A stretch of 64,000 nucleotides of DNA, taken from contig JAJPKN010000072.1 of NCBI GenBank assembly GCA_021323695.1, positions 62,001 to 126,000 on the forward strand, in the 5' to 3' direction. This DNA is from Actinomycetota bacterium. Its GTDB lineage: Bacteria > Actinomycetota > Acidimicrobiia > Acidimicrobiales > Palsa-688. The notes under the pieces were generated by a model, which saw only the letters and a program-made list of their open reading frames with translations, searched no databases and was not told where the DNA came from. The position numbers and the translations under genes were made by a program. Below are positions 34,115-44,022 of the stretch, in pieces (the stretch's first letter is position 1; every line of letters begins with the position of its first letter).

Positions 34115-36919
34115 ATGGCGCGCTTGATGCTGCTGGACGGCAACTCGTTGGCCTACAGGGCCTTCTTCGCCCTGCCCTCCGACCTGGCCACGGCCTCTGG
34201 CCAGGTCACCAACGCCGTGTACGGGTTCACGTCCATGCTCGTCAACCTCATCAAGGACCATCGCCCGGACCAGCTGGCGGTGGCCTTCGACCGGCCCGAG
34301 CCCACCTTCCGCCACCAGCTCGTGAGCGGTTACAAGGCGAACCGCTCCGAGGCCCCGGACATCCTGCGCCAGCAGTTGGGCCTGGTGCGCCAGGTCGCCG
34401 AGACGCTGCGGGCCCCGGTGGTCGAGGTAGCCGGCTACGAGGCCGACGACGTCATCGCCACCCTGGCGACCAAGGCGGCAGCCGGGGGCGACGACGTGAT
34501 GGTCGTCACTGGCGACCGCGACACCTACCAGCTGGTGGAGGACCCCCACATCAAGGTGCTCTACAACCGCAGGGGCGTGTCCGACTACGTGCTCTACGAC
34601 GAAGCCGGGATCCTGGCCCGCACCGGCGTGACGCCGCGCCAGTACGCGCAGTTCGCCGCCCTGCGCGGCGACCCGTCCGACAACCTGCCGGGCATCCCCG
34701 GGGTGGGGGAAAAGACGGCGGCTAGGCTGATGGCCACCTACGGCAGCCTGGAGGGGATCTACTCCCACCTGGGGGAGCTGACGCCCCGCCTGCGCCAGGC
34801 GCTCATCGAGGGCCGGGAGACCGTGCTGTCCAATGCACGCGCTACCCCGCTCGTGCGGGACCTGGAGGTCTCGCTCGACCCGGCCGAGGCCGCGCTGGGG
34901 GGGTGGGACCTGGCTGAGGTGCGGCGGCTGTTCGACTTCTTGGAGTTCCGCACCCTCTGGGAGCGGTTCTTGGAGGCGACCGGGACGCTGGCCAAGGGCG
35001 CCGGCTCCCCCCCGGAGGCCGCTATGGCCCGTGAGCTCGAAGTCGCCCTCAGGCGGCTGGAGGCCCCCGACGATGCCCTCAGGCTGTTCAGGACCTGGTT
35101 GACGTCCAAGACGCCCATCGCCCTGGCCGGGGCCTGGGCTGGGCGTGAGGGCCGCTCCGAGCTGGTTGGCTTGGCCTTCGCCGAAGTCCCGGCCCCAGAG
35201 GTCCCGGGCGGCCCGCCCGGGGCCGGTGGGGCAACCGACCAGGCGGCCGGCGGGGCGCCGGAGGGGAGGGCGGGGGAGGCACCCGCCCCAGGGGCCTCCG
35301 GGCCAGTGGCGGTGGCCTGGTTGGGCGCGCCGCTGTGGCGCGACCCCGAGGTGGCGGGCGCCCTGGCCCAGCTGCTCGGCCCGGCGGGGGTGAAGGCCTC
35401 GGCGCACGACGCCAAGGCCCTGATGCGGTCGTTGGCTGAGGCCGGGGTCGACTTCTCCAACCTCCAGCTGGACACTGCTATTGCTGCCTACCTGGTGGAC
35501 CCCGCTGGGGACCAGTACCTGTTGGAGGAACTGGCGCCCCGCTACGCCGGCACCAGCCTGGCCCGTCCCGGAGGGGCACCGGCGGGCCAACTGGACCTCT
35601 CCGGGGTGGCGCAGGACCCTGCGGTCGTCGCCGCCCAGCGCGCCGGCGCCGTTTCCCGGCTAATCGGGCCGTTGTCGGCCGCGATGGCCTCGCGGGGCAT
35701 GTCCAAGCTCTACGACGAGGTCGAGCGGCCCTTGGTACGGGTGCTGGCCCGCATGGAGCTCGTCGGGGTCCGGGTGGACACGGCGGAGCTGCGCCGGCTG
35801 GCGAGCGTGCTGGGCGAAGAGGCCCGGCGGCTCGAGCGCCAGGTACGGGAGCTGGCCGGGGTGGACTTCGTGGTCAACTCGGTGCAGCAGCTGCGCGACG
35901 TCTTGTACGGCAAGCTGGGGCTGACCCCGGGCAAGAAGACCAAGACCGGCTACTCGACCGACAGCCAGACCCTGGAGAAGCTGCGCGACGAGCACCCGGT
36001 CATCCCAGTCATATTGCGGTACCGGGAGGTGGAAAAGCTCCGCTCCACCTATACCGACGCGCTGCTGGCGGAGGTCGGGCCCGACGGGCGGATCCACGCC
36101 ACGTTCAACCAGACCGTGGCCCGCACCGGCCGGTTGTCCTCCGACGCCCCGAACCTCCACAACATCCCCATCCGCACCGAGGAGGGCCGCCAGCTGCGCA
36201 AGGCCTTCGTGCCCGCCGAGGGCATGCGGCTGCTCGTGGCCGACTACAACCAGATAGAACTGCGGGTGATAGCCCACCTGGCTGAGGACCCAGGCCTGAT
36301 CGAGGCCTTCATGAGCGGGGCCGACGTGCACAAGATGACCGCGGCCCGCATCTTCGGCGTTGGCCCCTCCGAGGTGACCACGGCCATGCGCTCCAAGGCG
36401 AAGATGGTCTCCTACGGGCTGGCTTACGGCATGGAGGCCTACGGCCTTTCCCAGCGGCTGGGCATCTCGGTGGAGGAGGCCGCCGAGGTGCTACGGGCCT
36501 ACTTCGAGAGCTTCCCCCGGGTGCGCGCCTACATGGACAAGGTAGTGGCCGAGGCTCGCGACAAGGGCTACACGGAGACCCTTTTCGGCCGGCGCCGGCT
36601 CATACCGGAGCTTTCCTCCCAGCGCTACCAGGTCCGCATGGCCGGGGAGCGCCAGGCGATGAACGCCGGCATACAGGGCTTGGCCGCGGACATCTTCAAG
36701 GTGGCACTGGTGCGCCTCGATTCCCGCCTGGAGGAGCGCAGGCTGCGCAGCCGTCTGGTGCTGCAGGTCCACGACGAGGTGCTCTTGGAAGTGCCGCCCG
36801 ACGAGGAGGAGGTGGCCGCCCAGCTGACCCTGGAGGCCATGCGGGGGGCGGCTGAGCTGCGGGTGCCGCTGGAGGTCAACCTGTCCTGGGGCGACAGCTG
36901 GGCGGACGCCAAGGGCTAG
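34115..36919 (+). CDS. polA: DNA polymerase I
   Basis: 934-residue repair and Okazaki-fragment polymerase. The N-terminal 5'-3' exonuclease (about 1-290) opens with LLDGNSLAYRAFFALP and has the metal-binding GYEADDVIATLA and VTGDRDTYQLV. The middle domain lacks the acidic residues of proofreading 3'-5' exonucleases, as usual in actinobacteria, and contains a long Gly/Ala/Pro insertion (about 365-410). The polymerase domain has motif A DYNQIELR, motif B RSKAKMVSYGLAYG and motif C VHDEVLLEVP. It is monocistronic or leads into rpsA; the gap holds the rpsA promoter. Confidence 0.97.
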   Translation: MARLMLLDGNSLAYRAFFALPSDLATASGQVTNAVYGFTSMLVNLIKDHRPDQLAVAFDRPEPTFRHQLVSGYKANRSEAPDILRQQLGLVRQVAETLRAPVVEVAGYEADDVIATLATKAAAGGDDVMVVTGDRDTYQLVEDPHIKVLYNRRGVSDYVLYDEAGILARTGVTPRQYAQFAALRGDPSDNLPGIPGVGEKTAARLMATYGSLEGIYSHLGELTPRLRQALIEGRETVLSNARATPLVRDLEVSLDPAEAALGGWDLAEVRRLFDFLEFRTLWERFLEATGTLAKGAGSPPEAAMARELEVALRRLEAPDDALRLFRTWLTSKTPIALAGAWAGREGRSELVGLAFAEVPAPEVPGGPPGAGGATDQAAGGAPEGRAGEAPAPGASGPVAVAWLGAPLWRDPEVAGALAQLLGPAGVKASAHDAKALMRSLAEAGVDFSNLQLDTAIAAYLVDPAGDQYLLEELAPRYAGTSLARPGGAPAGQLDLSGVAQDPAVVAAQRAGAVSRLIGPLSAAMASRGMSKLYDEVERPLVRVLARMELVGVRVDTAELRRLASVLGEEARRLERQVRELAGVDFVVNSVQQLRDVLYGKLGLTPGKKTKTGYSTDSQTLEKLRDEHPVIPVILRYREVEKLRSTYTDALLAEVGPDGRIHATFNQTVARTGRLSSDAPNLHNIPIRTEEGRQLRKAFVPAEGMRLLVADYNQIELRVIAHLAEDPGLIEAFMSGADVHKMTAARIFGVGPSEVTTAMRSKAKMVSYGLAYGMEAYGLSQRLGISVEEAAEVLRAYFESFPRVRAYMDKVVAEARDKGYTETLFGRRRLIPELSSQRYQVRMAGERQAMNAGIQGLAADIFKVALVRLDSRLEERRLRSRLVLQVHDEVLLEVPPDEEEVAAQLTLEAMRGAAELRVPLEVNLSWGDSWADAKG

Positions 36920-36972
36920 GAGCGCTGTTTGCCCTGGCCAGGGGGCGAAGAGGAGCGCCGGTGGGGAGGGTG

Positions 36973-36978
36973 TAGGAT
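36973..36978 (+). promoter_or_regulatory. -10 box of rpsA
   Basis: TAGGAT, preceded by TGTG, lies 73 nt before the ATG at 37052, giving a leader of roughly 65 nt. AAGGAAG (37033-37039) in this leader is the ribosome site. Unlike most genes here, rpsA is therefore leadered. Confidence 0.5.
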
Positions 36979-37051
36979 GCTCCGGCGGGCGAACCGTAGC
37001 CCGGCCTTACCAAGCTCTAGCTCAGCCCTACCAAGGAAGTCCCTGAACAAC

Positions 37052-38671
37052 ATGTCCGAAACGAGCGCTCAGCCAGGCTCGCCGGCCCCGGTGGCCGGCG
37101 AGCAACTGGTGCCGGAACAGATGGGCACCTTCGACGAATCCGGTGCCTACACGCCTCGGCAGGTGGTGTCTGACGACCTCGGCAGCATGTCCCTCGAAGA
37201 AGCGATCGCGGGGACGATCGTCGAGTTCGACGACGGGGACATAGTGTCCGGCACCGTCGTCAAGGTGGACAAAGACGAGGTGCTGCTCGATATCGGCTTC
37301 AAGTCCGAAGGCGTCATCCCGGCCCGCGAGCTCTCGATCCGCCATGACGTGGACCCCCACGACGTCGTGAAGGTGGGGGACAAGATCGAGGCACTGGTCC
37401 TCCAAAAGGAGGACAAGGAAGGACGCCTGGTCCTGTCCAAGAAGCGTGCCCAGTACGAGCGCGCCTGGGGGACCATCGAGGCCATAAAAGAACGCAACGG
37501 CACGGTGCGGGGCCCGGTCATCGAGGTGGTGAAAGGGGGCCTGATCCTGGACATTGGCCTGCGGGGCTTCCTGCCGGCTTCCTTGGTCGAGCTGCGCCGG
37601 GTGCGGGACCTGTCGCCCTACATCGGGCGCGAACTGGAAGCCAAGATCATCGAACTGGACAAGAACCGCAACAACGTGGTCCTTTCCCGCCGGGCCTACC
37701 TGGAGGAGGCCCAACGTTCCCAGCGTGACGAGTTCCTCACCAACCTGAAGCCGGGCGAGGTGAGGAAAGGGGTCATTTCCTCGGTGGTCAACTTCGGTGC
37801 GTTCGTCGACCTGGGGGGCATGGACGGGCTCATCCACGTGTCCGAGCTGTCCTGGAAGCACGTGGACCACCCCAACCAGGTCGTACAGGTGGGCGACCAC
37901 GTGACCGTCCGGGTACTGGACGTCGACCTCGACCGGGAGCGCATCAGCCTGTCGCTCAAGGCGACCCAGGCCGACCCCTGGCAGGAGTTCGCCAACGCCC
38001 ACCGGGTCGGGGAGCTGGTCTACGGCCGGGTCACCAAGTTGGTGCCGTTCGGGGCGTTCGTGCAGGTAGGCGATGGCATCGAGGGCCTGGTCCACATCTC
38101 CGAGATGGCCGTCCACCACGTTGACCAGCCCGACCAGGTGGTCAACCCCGGTGAGGAGCTGTGGGTGAAGATCATCGACATCGACCTGGCCCGCCGCCGC
38201 ATCAGCCTGTCCATCAAGCAGGCGGCCGAGGGAGGCGAGGTGGCGGCGGAGTACCGGGAGGCCTTCGGCGAGCACGCCTACGACGAGCACGGCAATTACA
38301 TCGGGGCCGCTTACACCTCCTTCGAGCCCGAGTCCGAAGCCCAGGCGGCGTGGGCCGGCTACATAGAGCAGCAGGTACAGGCAGCCGGGGTGGTTGCCAG
38401 CCCGGCGGGCGCCGGCCGGGAAGATGGGACGGGTGCTGCCGGGGTGCCGGCCGAGGCCGTGGCCGCCCCGAGCACGGCGGCCACCAGTACGGCAGCCCCC
38501 GAGACCGTGGCCCCCGAGACAGTTGCTCCCGAGACCGTGGCCCCCGAGCCCATGCCGGCCTCCCAGCCTCCGGCGGCGGGAGCCGCCGGGCAGGTCGTGG
38601 CCGACGCAGGCCAGGCGCCGGACGAGCCGGGGGGCCCCGCGGCCGGGGGGCCGGAGGGCCAAGGCCAATAA
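37052..38671 (+). CDS. rpsA: 30S ribosomal protein S1
   Basis: 539-residue RNA-binding ribosomal protein needed to load structured mRNAs. An acidic N-terminus is followed by four S1 (OB) domains at about residues 48-115, 130-200, 215-285 and 300-370 (for example GTVVKVDKDEVLLDIGFKSEG and GVISSVVNFGAFVDLGG). The count is four, as in other actinobacteria, versus six in E. coli. The last 90 residues are an Ala/Pro/Gly-rich tail with an APETV repeat. The ATG start at 37052 keeps the conserved N-terminus; the longer open frame upstream is not conserved-looking. Its neighbours polA and coaE match the mycobacterial order. Confidence 0.96.
   Translation: MSETSAQPGSPAPVAGEQLVPEQMGTFDESGAYTPRQVVSDDLGSMSLEEAIAGTIVEFDDGDIVSGTVVKVDKDEVLLDIGFKSEGVIPARELSIRHDVDPHDVVKVGDKIEALVLQKEDKEGRLVLSKKRAQYERAWGTIEAIKERNGTVRGPVIEVVKGGLILDIGLRGFLPASLVELRRVRDLSPYIGRELEAKIIELDKNRNNVVLSRRAYLEEAQRSQRDEFLTNLKPGEVRKGVISSVVNFGAFVDLGGMDGLIHVSELSWKHVDHPNQVVQVGDHVTVRVLDVDLDRERISLSLKATQADPWQEFANAHRVGELVYGRVTKLVPFGAFVQVGDGIEGLVHISEMAVHHVDQPDQVVNPGEELWVKIIDIDLARRRISLSIKQAAEGGEVAAEYREAFGEHAYDEHGNYIGAAYTSFEPESEAQAAWAGYIEQQVQAAGVVASPAGAGREDGTGAAGVPAEAVAAPSTAATSTAAPETVAPETVAPETVAPEPMPASQPPAAGAAGQVVADAGQAPDEPGGPAAGGPEGQGQ
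38495..38554 (+). repeat. 15-bp tandem repeats in the rpsA tail
   Basis: Four in-frame units encode APETV, APETV, APETV and APEPM. Wobble positions differ between some units (ACC/ACA, GTG/GTT), so the peptide repeat is old or maintained. Confidence 0.8.
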
Positions 38672-38754
38672 GGGCCGGGGGCGGCCGCCCTCGGGGACAA
38701 CGCGCTCGAGGCGCCCGGTGCGCCCACCGGCGGTTGGCTAACGTCCAGGCTGTC

Positions 38755-39387
38755 ATGGTGCGCTTGTGCGCCGGCCTCACCGGTGACCTGGGGGCGGGGA
38801 AGTCGGCCATTGGCCAGGCCCTGCAGGCGCGTGGGGCCTGGGTCATCGATGCCGACGAAGTCGGGCGCCAGGTCCTGGGGCCCGGCAGCGTGGGGGAGCA
38901 GGCTGTCTTGGCCCGCTTTGGCCCGGCCGTGGCCGCCGCCAGTGGTTCGCTGGACCGCCAGGCCCTGGCCCGGGTCGTGTTCGCTGACGCGGGCGCCCGC
39001 CGGGCCCTGGAGAGCATAACCCACCCACTGATCGAGCAAGAGGTGGCCCGCCGCGTCGCCGGCCTGCCCGAGGGGGTGGTGGTCATCGAGCTGCCGTTGC
39101 TCGACGCGCACAGCCGCCGCCGCCTGGGCCTCGACGTGGTGGTGCTGGTGGAGGCGCCCCAGGAGGTCAAGTTGCGCCGGGCTGTGGCCAACAGGGGGAT
39201 GACCGAGCACGACGCGCGTGCCCGCTTGGCCGTACAGCCGGCCGGGCACGCCCGCCGGGGGCTGGCCGACCGGGTGGTGGTCAACGCCGGCACCCGGGAG
39301 GACCTGGAGGCGCTGGCGGACGAGCTGTGGGCCTGGCTGGTCAGCCTGGCCGAGGGCAAAGCGGCCGGCCCCCGCCGGCCGCCGTGA
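38755..39387 (+). CDS. coaE: Dephospho-CoA kinase
   Basis: 210-residue P-loop kinase making coenzyme A from dephospho-CoA. The Walker A is GDLGAGKS at residues 10-17, followed by the CoA-binding DADEVGRQVL and THPLIEQEV segments and the lid region with RGMTEHDARARL. A TAACGT hexamer (38739-38744) ends 10 nt before the ATG. Actinobacterial CoaE proteins often carry a C-terminal GrpB-like domain; this one does not. It lies between rpsA and uvrB as in mycobacteria. Confidence 0.94.
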   Translation: MVRLCAGLTGDLGAGKSAIGQALQARGAWVIDADEVGRQVLGPGSVGEQAVLARFGPAVAAASGSLDRQALARVVFADAGARRALESITHPLIEQEVARRVAGLPEGVVVIELPLLDAHSRRRLGLDVVVLVEAPQEVKLRRAVANRGMTEHDARARLAVQPAGHARRGLADRVVVNAGTREDLEALADELWAWLVSLAEGKAAGPRRPP

Positions 39388-39404
39388 CGGTCACTGGGCG
39401 CCGG

Positions 39405-39410
39405 TAGCAT
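39405..39410 (+). promoter_or_regulatory. Leaderless-type -10 box of uvrB
   Basis: TAGCAT ends 7 nt before GTG 39418. An ATG at 39409 lies inside the box and is therefore unlikely to be the start. Confidence 0.55.
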
Positions 39411-39417
39411 GGCGGCC

Positions 39418-41469
39418 GTGCCCCCGTTCCAAGTCGTGGCCGACTGGGCCCCCGCCGGCGACCAGCCCAAGGCCATAGCCGCCTTGGCGGAAGGCGTCCG
39501 CCGGGGTGACCGGTTCCAGACGTTGCTGGGCATCACCGGCAGCGGCAAGAGCGCCACCATCGCTTGGACAATAGAGCAGGTGCAGCGGCCCACCTTGGTC
39601 ATCGAGCCCAACAAGTCGCTGGCGGCGCAGTTCGCCAACGAGATGCGGGAGCTGTTCCCGCACAACCGGGTGGAGTACTTCGTCAGCTATTACGACTACT
39701 ACCAGCCCGAGGCTTATATACCGTCCACCGACACCTACATAGAAAAAGACAGCTCGGTCAACGACGAGATCGACCGGCTGCGGCATTCGGCCACCTCTGC
39801 CCTCCTCACCCGGCGGGACGTGATCGTGGTGGCCTCGGTTTCTTGCATCTACGGCCTGGGCTCGCCAGAAGAGTACTCCCAGCAGGTGCTGCCTCTGGCC
39901 GTGGGCATGGAAAAAGACCAGCGGGCGCTGCTGTCCCGGCTGGTCGACATGCAGTACGAGCGCAATGACGCCAACGTGGTGCGGGGGAAGTTCAGGGTCC
40001 GGGGCGACACCATCGAGGTCCACCCCGCCTACGAGGAGCAAGTTTTGCGCGTCGAGCTGTTCGGGGACGAGGTGGAGCGGATCAGCCGGGTGGACCCGCT
40101 CACCGGCGAAGTGCTCGGCGAGCTAGACGAGGTCGTCATTTTCCCAGCGACCCATTACGTCGCCGGGGCGGAGCGGATGCAAAAGGCGATCGCCGGCATC
40201 GAAGCCGAGCTAGCCGAGCGGCTGCAGTTCTTCGAGCGCCAGGGCAAGTTGCTCGAAGCGCAGCGCCTGCGCATGCGGACCAGCTACGACCTGGAGATGC
40301 TGGCCGAAGTGGGCAGTTGCGCGGGTATCGAGAACTACAGCCGCCACATCGACGGGCGTGCCCCCGGCCAGGCCCCCCACACCCTGCTTGACTTCTTCCC
40401 CAAGGACTACCTCTTGGTGGTCGACGAGTCGCATGTGACCGTCCCTCAGCTCCACGGTCAGTACCACGGGGACCGCAGCCGCAAGGAGACGCTGATCGAG
40501 CACGGTTTCCGCCTGCCCTCGGCGGCCGACAACCGCCCCTTGCGCTACGAGGAGCTGATGGAGCGGGTAAACCAGTGCATCTTCATGTCGGCCACGCCGT
40601 CGGCCTACGAGATCTCGGTCTCCTCCCAGGTGGTCGAGCAGATCGTGCGGCCCACGGGCTTGGTCGACCCCGAGGTGGTGGTGCGGCCGACCAAGGGCCA
40701 GATCGACGACCTGGTCGCCGAGGTCGCCAAGCGGGCCGCGAACGGTGGGCGGGCACTGGTGACCACCCTGACCAAGAAAATGGCCGAGGACCTCACCGAC
40801 TACCTCCTGGAGCAGGGGCTCAGGGCCCGCTACCTGCACTCCAATGTCGAGACCCTGGAGCGCATAGAGATCCTGCGGGACCTGCGCCTGGGAGAGTTCG
40901 ACGTCCTCGTGGGCATAAACCTGCTGCGAGAGGGGATCGACCTGCCGGAGGTCTCGCTGGTGGCCATCTTGGACGCGGACAAAGAGGGCTTCTTGCGCAG
41001 CGAGACATCGCTCATCCAGACGATCGGCCGAGCGGCCCGCAACGTCGACGGCTCCGTCATCATGTACGCCGACCAGGTCACCCAAGCCATGCAACAGGCG
41101 GTCTCGGAGACCCACCGGCGCCGGCGCCTGCAGCAGGAGTACAACGCCGAGCACGGCATCGACCCTCAGAGCATCCGCAAGGCGGTGACCGACATCTTGG
41201 TGATGCTCGGCCGGGGGCCCGAGGGCCAGGGCGGGGCGGTAGCCGTCCCGGGTGGGGACCGCCGCAGCCGGCGGCGCGACCGGCCCCGCAGCGGGCTGGC
41301 TGGGATGCCCCGGGAGGACATGACCCGGCTGATCGCTGCCCTGGAGGAAGAGATGCACGAAGCCGCAGCCGACCTGCGCTTTGAGTACGCGGCCCGCTTG
41401 CGCGACGAGGTGGCTGAGCTGAGGCGCGAGCTGAAGGCCTTGACCGACATGGGCGTGGCGGCCCGTTGA
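39418..41469 (+). CDS. uvrB: Excinuclease ABC subunit B
   Basis: 683-residue helicase-like damage-verification subunit of nucleotide excision repair. GTG 39418 gives the canonical opening ([19 protein letters not shown]). Walker A is GITGSGKS, the beta-hairpin region is [14 protein letters not shown], and Walker B VVDESH. Helicase motifs V-VI ([23 protein letters not shown]) follow, and the C-terminal UVR motif ([27 protein letters not shown]) binds UvrC. No SOS box is visible upstream, unlike uvrA. uvrA and uvrC are both in the window. Confidence 0.97.
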   Translation: MPPFQVVADWAPAGDQPKAIAALAEGVRRGDRFQTLLGITGSGKSATIAWTIEQVQRPTLVIEPNKSLAAQFANEMRELFPHNRVEYFVSYYDYYQPEAYIPSTDTYIEKDSSVNDEIDRLRHSATSALLTRRDVIVVASVSCIYGLGSPEEYSQQVLPLAVGMEKDQRALLSRLVDMQYERNDANVVRGKFRVRGDTIEVHPAYEEQVLRVELFGDEVERISRVDPLTGEVLGELDEVVIFPATHYVAGAERMQKAIAGIEAELAERLQFFERQGKLLEAQRLRMRTSYDLEMLAEVGSCAGIENYSRHIDGRAPGQAPHTLLDFFPKDYLLVVDESHVTVPQLHGQYHGDRSRKETLIEHGFRLPSAADNRPLRYEELMERVNQCIFMSATPSAYEISVSSQVVEQIVRPTGLVDPEVVVRPTKGQIDDLVAEVAKRAANGGRALVTTLTKKMAEDLTDYLLEQGLRARYLHSNVETLERIEILRDLRLGEFDVLVGINLLREGIDLPEVSLVAILDADKEGFLRSETSLIQTIGRAARNVDGSVIMYADQVTQAMQQAVSETHRRRRLQQEYNAEHGIDPQSIRKAVTDILVMLGRGPEGQGGAVAVPGGDRRSRRRDRPRSGLAGMPREDMTRLIAALEEEMHEAAADLRFEYAARLRDEVAELRRELKALTDMGVAAR

Positions 41470-41484
41470 AGCCGGCTGGCAGCC

Positions 41485-42735
41485 ATGGCCACTAGGAGGC
41501 TCGTGGCCGTTGTGGGCGCACTGGCCGTCGGCGGGTACTTGATGGCTGCCTGCGGGAGCACGGCCCGGCCCGGGGCCACCACCGTGGGCACGCCAGGGCC
41601 TAGCACTGCGGCCAGCAGGCCGGGGCCGAGCACATCGGCGAGCGGTCCGGGCGTCTCCTCCAGCCGCACCACGGGGACGGCCCAGCCGGCCGGGGGCCCG
41701 GTGCCGGCCGGCTTTGACCCCGTCTCGTTCACGGCTGTGTCGGCCGACGAGTACTGGTTGCTCGGCACCGCGCCGTGCCCCAACCCCGTGTGCACTTCCA
41801 TCGTGCGCACCACCGACGGCGGGTCGAGCTTCGTGGGGCTGCCTGCGCCGCCGGCCCCGGTGCCCACCGGGGGGAGCCAGCCGGCCGGCTTCGTCACCAC
41901 CTTGCGGTTCGCGGACCAGGCCGATGGGTACGCCTTCGGCTTGGGCGCAGGAGGGGGCTTCTGGGACACCCATGACGGCGGCGGCCATTGGTCGCAGCCC
42001 GGCTTCCTGTCCGGGCGCCAGCTGCTCGGCTTCGGTACCGGGGCGGGCGATGCCTTTGCCCTGGTCGGCTCCTGCGGCCAGGGGGGGTGCTCGGGCTTGT
42101 CGCTGGAGCGCTCCCCGGTAGGCACCGACGCCTGGACGGCGCTGGCCCTGCCCGTGCCCGACGGTTCGGGCCCGGCCGACATGGCGGTACAGGGCCCGGA
42201 CATCTGGATCTCGGTGACCACCCCCACCAGTTCCGAGTACCAGTTGCTGGTCAGGTCCACCGACTCGGGGGCCACCTTCACCACCGGCCCGAGCCCGTGC
42301 TACGCGGGGCTGGGGGGCCAGATCGAGCCGTCGTCGGCCAGCGTGCTGTGGGCGACGTGCCCGACCGGCATGGAGGCCCAGGCCCTGCGTTCCAGCGACG
42401 GCGGGGCACACTGGGCCACGCTGCAGACGGGAGCGGCGACCGGTGGTGCCGGGCTGGCCAACTCGGCCGTGCTGGCACCTGCCAGCGCCACGACCGCGGT
42501 GCTCGAGCCCGGCCCGACCGGCGAGCTGTTGCGTACCACCGACGGGGGTGCCAGCTGGTCCGTGGTCAGCTCGGCACCTCCAGGGGACTACTGGTTCTCC
42601 TGGATAGGCTTCACCGACCCCAGCACGGGTTCGGCCCTGCGCGTGCTGCAGGTGCCCCAGGGTGGGTCGGTCAACCAGCTGTGGCGCTCCAGCGACGGTG
42701 GGGCGTCGTGGGCTGGCCCGGTGCGCTTCAGCTAG
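41485..42735 (+). CDS. Lipoprotein with BNR/Asp-box beta-propeller repeats
   Basis: 416-residue exported lipoprotein. The signal peptide ends in a lipobox LMAAC (Cys about residue 23), then a Ser/Thr/Pro-rich spacer to about residue 75. The remainder contains at least six Asp-box repeats of the form S/T-x-D-G-G-x-x-W/F (RTTDGGSSF, THDGGGHW, RSTDSGATF, RSSDGGAHW, RTTDGGASW, RSSDGGASW), typical of sialidase/YCF48-type beta-propellers. No sialidase catalytic residues can be assigned. It is probably a surface binding or assembly protein. It lies 15 bp after uvrB but is unlikely to be functionally related. Confidence 0.85.
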   Translation: MATRRLVAVVGALAVGGYLMAACGSTARPGATTVGTPGPSTAASRPGPSTSASGPGVSSSRTTGTAQPAGGPVPAGFDPVSFTAVSADEYWLLGTAPCPNPVCTSIVRTTDGGSSFVGLPAPPAPVPTGGSQPAGFVTTLRFADQADGYAFGLGAGGGFWDTHDGGGHWSQPGFLSGRQLLGFGTGAGDAFALVGSCGQGGCSGLSLERSPVGTDAWTALALPVPDGSGPADMAVQGPDIWISVTTPTSSEYQLLVRSTDSGATFTTGPSPCYAGLGGQIEPSSASVLWATCPTGMEAQALRSSDGGAHWATLQTGAATGGAGLANSAVLAPASATTAVLEPGPTGELLRTTDGGASWSVVSSAPPGDYWFSWIGFTDPSTGSALRVLQVPQGGSVNQLWRSSDGGASWAGPVRFS

Positions 42736-42747
42736 GCCGTCTCCGTC

Positions 42748-43500
42748 CTACTGGCCCGGGAGGCTCTCTCGCCGGGGTTGGGCACCTGCCGGCCATTGGG
42801 CGATGAGCGAGTAGCGGTCACCCCGGATCAGGCTCCGGCGCCACTCCACCGGGGTGGCCCCGGCCACGGCCAGGCGCTCGATGGCAAAGGCGGCCACCTT
42901 GGCCGGTAGCCGCAACAGCCGCCGCTCGGCCGGCTCGGGCACCACGGGCCGGATACGCTCCCAGCCACCGGTGATGCGCTGGCAGCAGTGGGCAACGAGC
43001 AGGTCGTACAACCCCCCGGAGGCCAGGTCGGCGCCCAGCAGGCCCGCCGCCGGGCCCGCCGGTAGCCAGGAGCGGTCCCAGGCGATGGGCTCCGGGCCGG
43101 CGAAGCGGAGCCTCTCGATGAACACCACCTCGTCCCCGGCGGCGATAGCCAGCTGTTCAGCGGCCTCGGGCGGGGCAGGGCGCCGCTCGGCGGCCAGCAC
43201 CTCGTTGCTCGGTTGGATGCCGCTGGCTCGCACCGTCGAGTCCAGGCTGTACAGCGAGTTGAGCGGTTGCTCGAGGACGGGCGGGGTGACGGTGCTGCCC
43301 CGGCCTCGCTCCCGGGTCACCAGGCCCTGGGCGCTCAGGTGGCGGACGGCCTCCCGCACGGTGTGGCGGCTGACGGCGTAGTCCCGGGTCAGCTCCTCAT
43401 CGGTGGGGAAACGGCCGGTGAACTCCCCGCCGATCAGACGGCGGCGCAGGTCGTCGGCTATCTGTGCCCACAGGGGCAGGGGGCTCGTCCGGTCCAGCAT
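42748..43500 (-). CDS. GntR-family regulator, HutC/UTRA type
   Basis: 250-residue repressor with an N-terminal winged helix (about 1-75: PLWAQIADDLRRRLIGGEF then DYAVSRHTVREAVRHLSAQGLV) and a C-terminal UTRA effector domain (about 95-240), which in this family binds sugars, amino acids or their phosphates. The stop is 12 bp from the convergent propeller gene. A CCATATGG palindrome (43514-43521) lies 13 bp before the ATG and could be its own operator. The next gene is on the same strand but seems to belong to a different operon; the effector is unknown. Confidence 0.9.
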   Translation of the reverse strand: MLDRTSPLPLWAQIADDLRRRLIGGEFTGRFPTDEELTRDYAVSRHTVREAVRHLSAQGLVTRERGRGSTVTPPVLEQPLNSLYSLDSTVRASGIQPSNEVLAAERRPAPPEAAEQLAIAAGDEVVFIERLRFAGPEPIAWDRSWLPAGPAAGLLGADLASGGLYDLLVAHCCQRITGGWERIRPVVPEPAERRLLRLPAKVAAFAIERLAVAGATPVEWRRSLIRGDRYSLIAQWPAGAQPRRESLPGQ

Positions 43501-43575
43501 GGCTGCTACCTTGCCATATGGCCGCGGCTGCAGCCCTGGTCGCCGGTGGTTCCCCGGCCAGCCATGGGCCGCTCC

Positions 43576-44022
43576 TCACACCCCGGCCAGCCACAAGGAG
43601 CCGACCAGGACGGCCAGGACGTAGAGGGTGACCAGGGCCATGGCGATGTCTTTTTCGTAGACGAAGGACAGCACGCCGACTGCCACCCGCAGCACGGGGG
43701 TGAGGATCAAGATGAAGACACCGAGCACGACCACCCCGCGGCCCTGGCCGGCGGCGATGGAGCGCCCCAACGCGGCCAGCGAGTGGGGGAACGGCGTGGC
43801 CTGCGAGGTCAGCTGCCGGTAGGAAAAGTCCCCCCGCAAGGGCAGGTAGGCGCTGTGGTGGGCGAACATGAGCCCGAGCCCCACGGCGATGACCACCACG
43901 CTCACGACGACGCCGGTACGGAGCACCAGGCTGATGGCCAGCTCGACCCGGCGGGCCTTGTGGTCCATCGACAGGGCGGCCAGCTCCCCCTCCCCGGGGG
44001 CGGCCTGCTTCAGAGGCTTCAC
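43576..44022 (-). CDS. DUF1634 membrane protein
   Basis: 148 residues with three strong hydrophobic helices (about 33-56, 93-112 and 125-146) and a 30-residue polar N-terminus. The family (DUF1634) is small, of unknown function, and is typically next to TauE/SafE-type exporter genes, as here. GTG 44022 overlaps the exporter stop (GTGA), so the two products are made together and may form a complex. The frame is open much further upstream but that part only shadows the exporter and regulator genes. Confidence 0.85.
   Translation of the reverse strand: MKPLKQAAPGEGELAALSMDHKARRVELAISLVLRTGVVVSVVVIAVGLGLMFAHHSAYLPLRGDFSYRQLTSQATPFPHSLAALGRSIAAGQGRGVVVLGVFILILTPVLRVAVGVLSFVYEKDIAMALVTLYVLAVLVGSLWLAGV

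Noticed and set aside
36932-36943. CCCTGGCCAGGG palindrome after polA as a terminator
   Set aside because: It has no loop or T-run and the effective stem would be about four pairs.
38495-38554. Possible CRISPR-like repeats (also 9051-9122 and 57062-57100)
   Set aside because: They are contiguous in-frame tandem repeats without spacers inside coding genes; no CRISPR array or cas gene is present.
40210-42411. A 733-codon minus-strand frame opposite uvrB and the propeller gene
   Set aside because: High GC makes long antisense frames common; it has no domain signature and opposes two well-identified genes. The same applies to 33590-35590 opposite polA.
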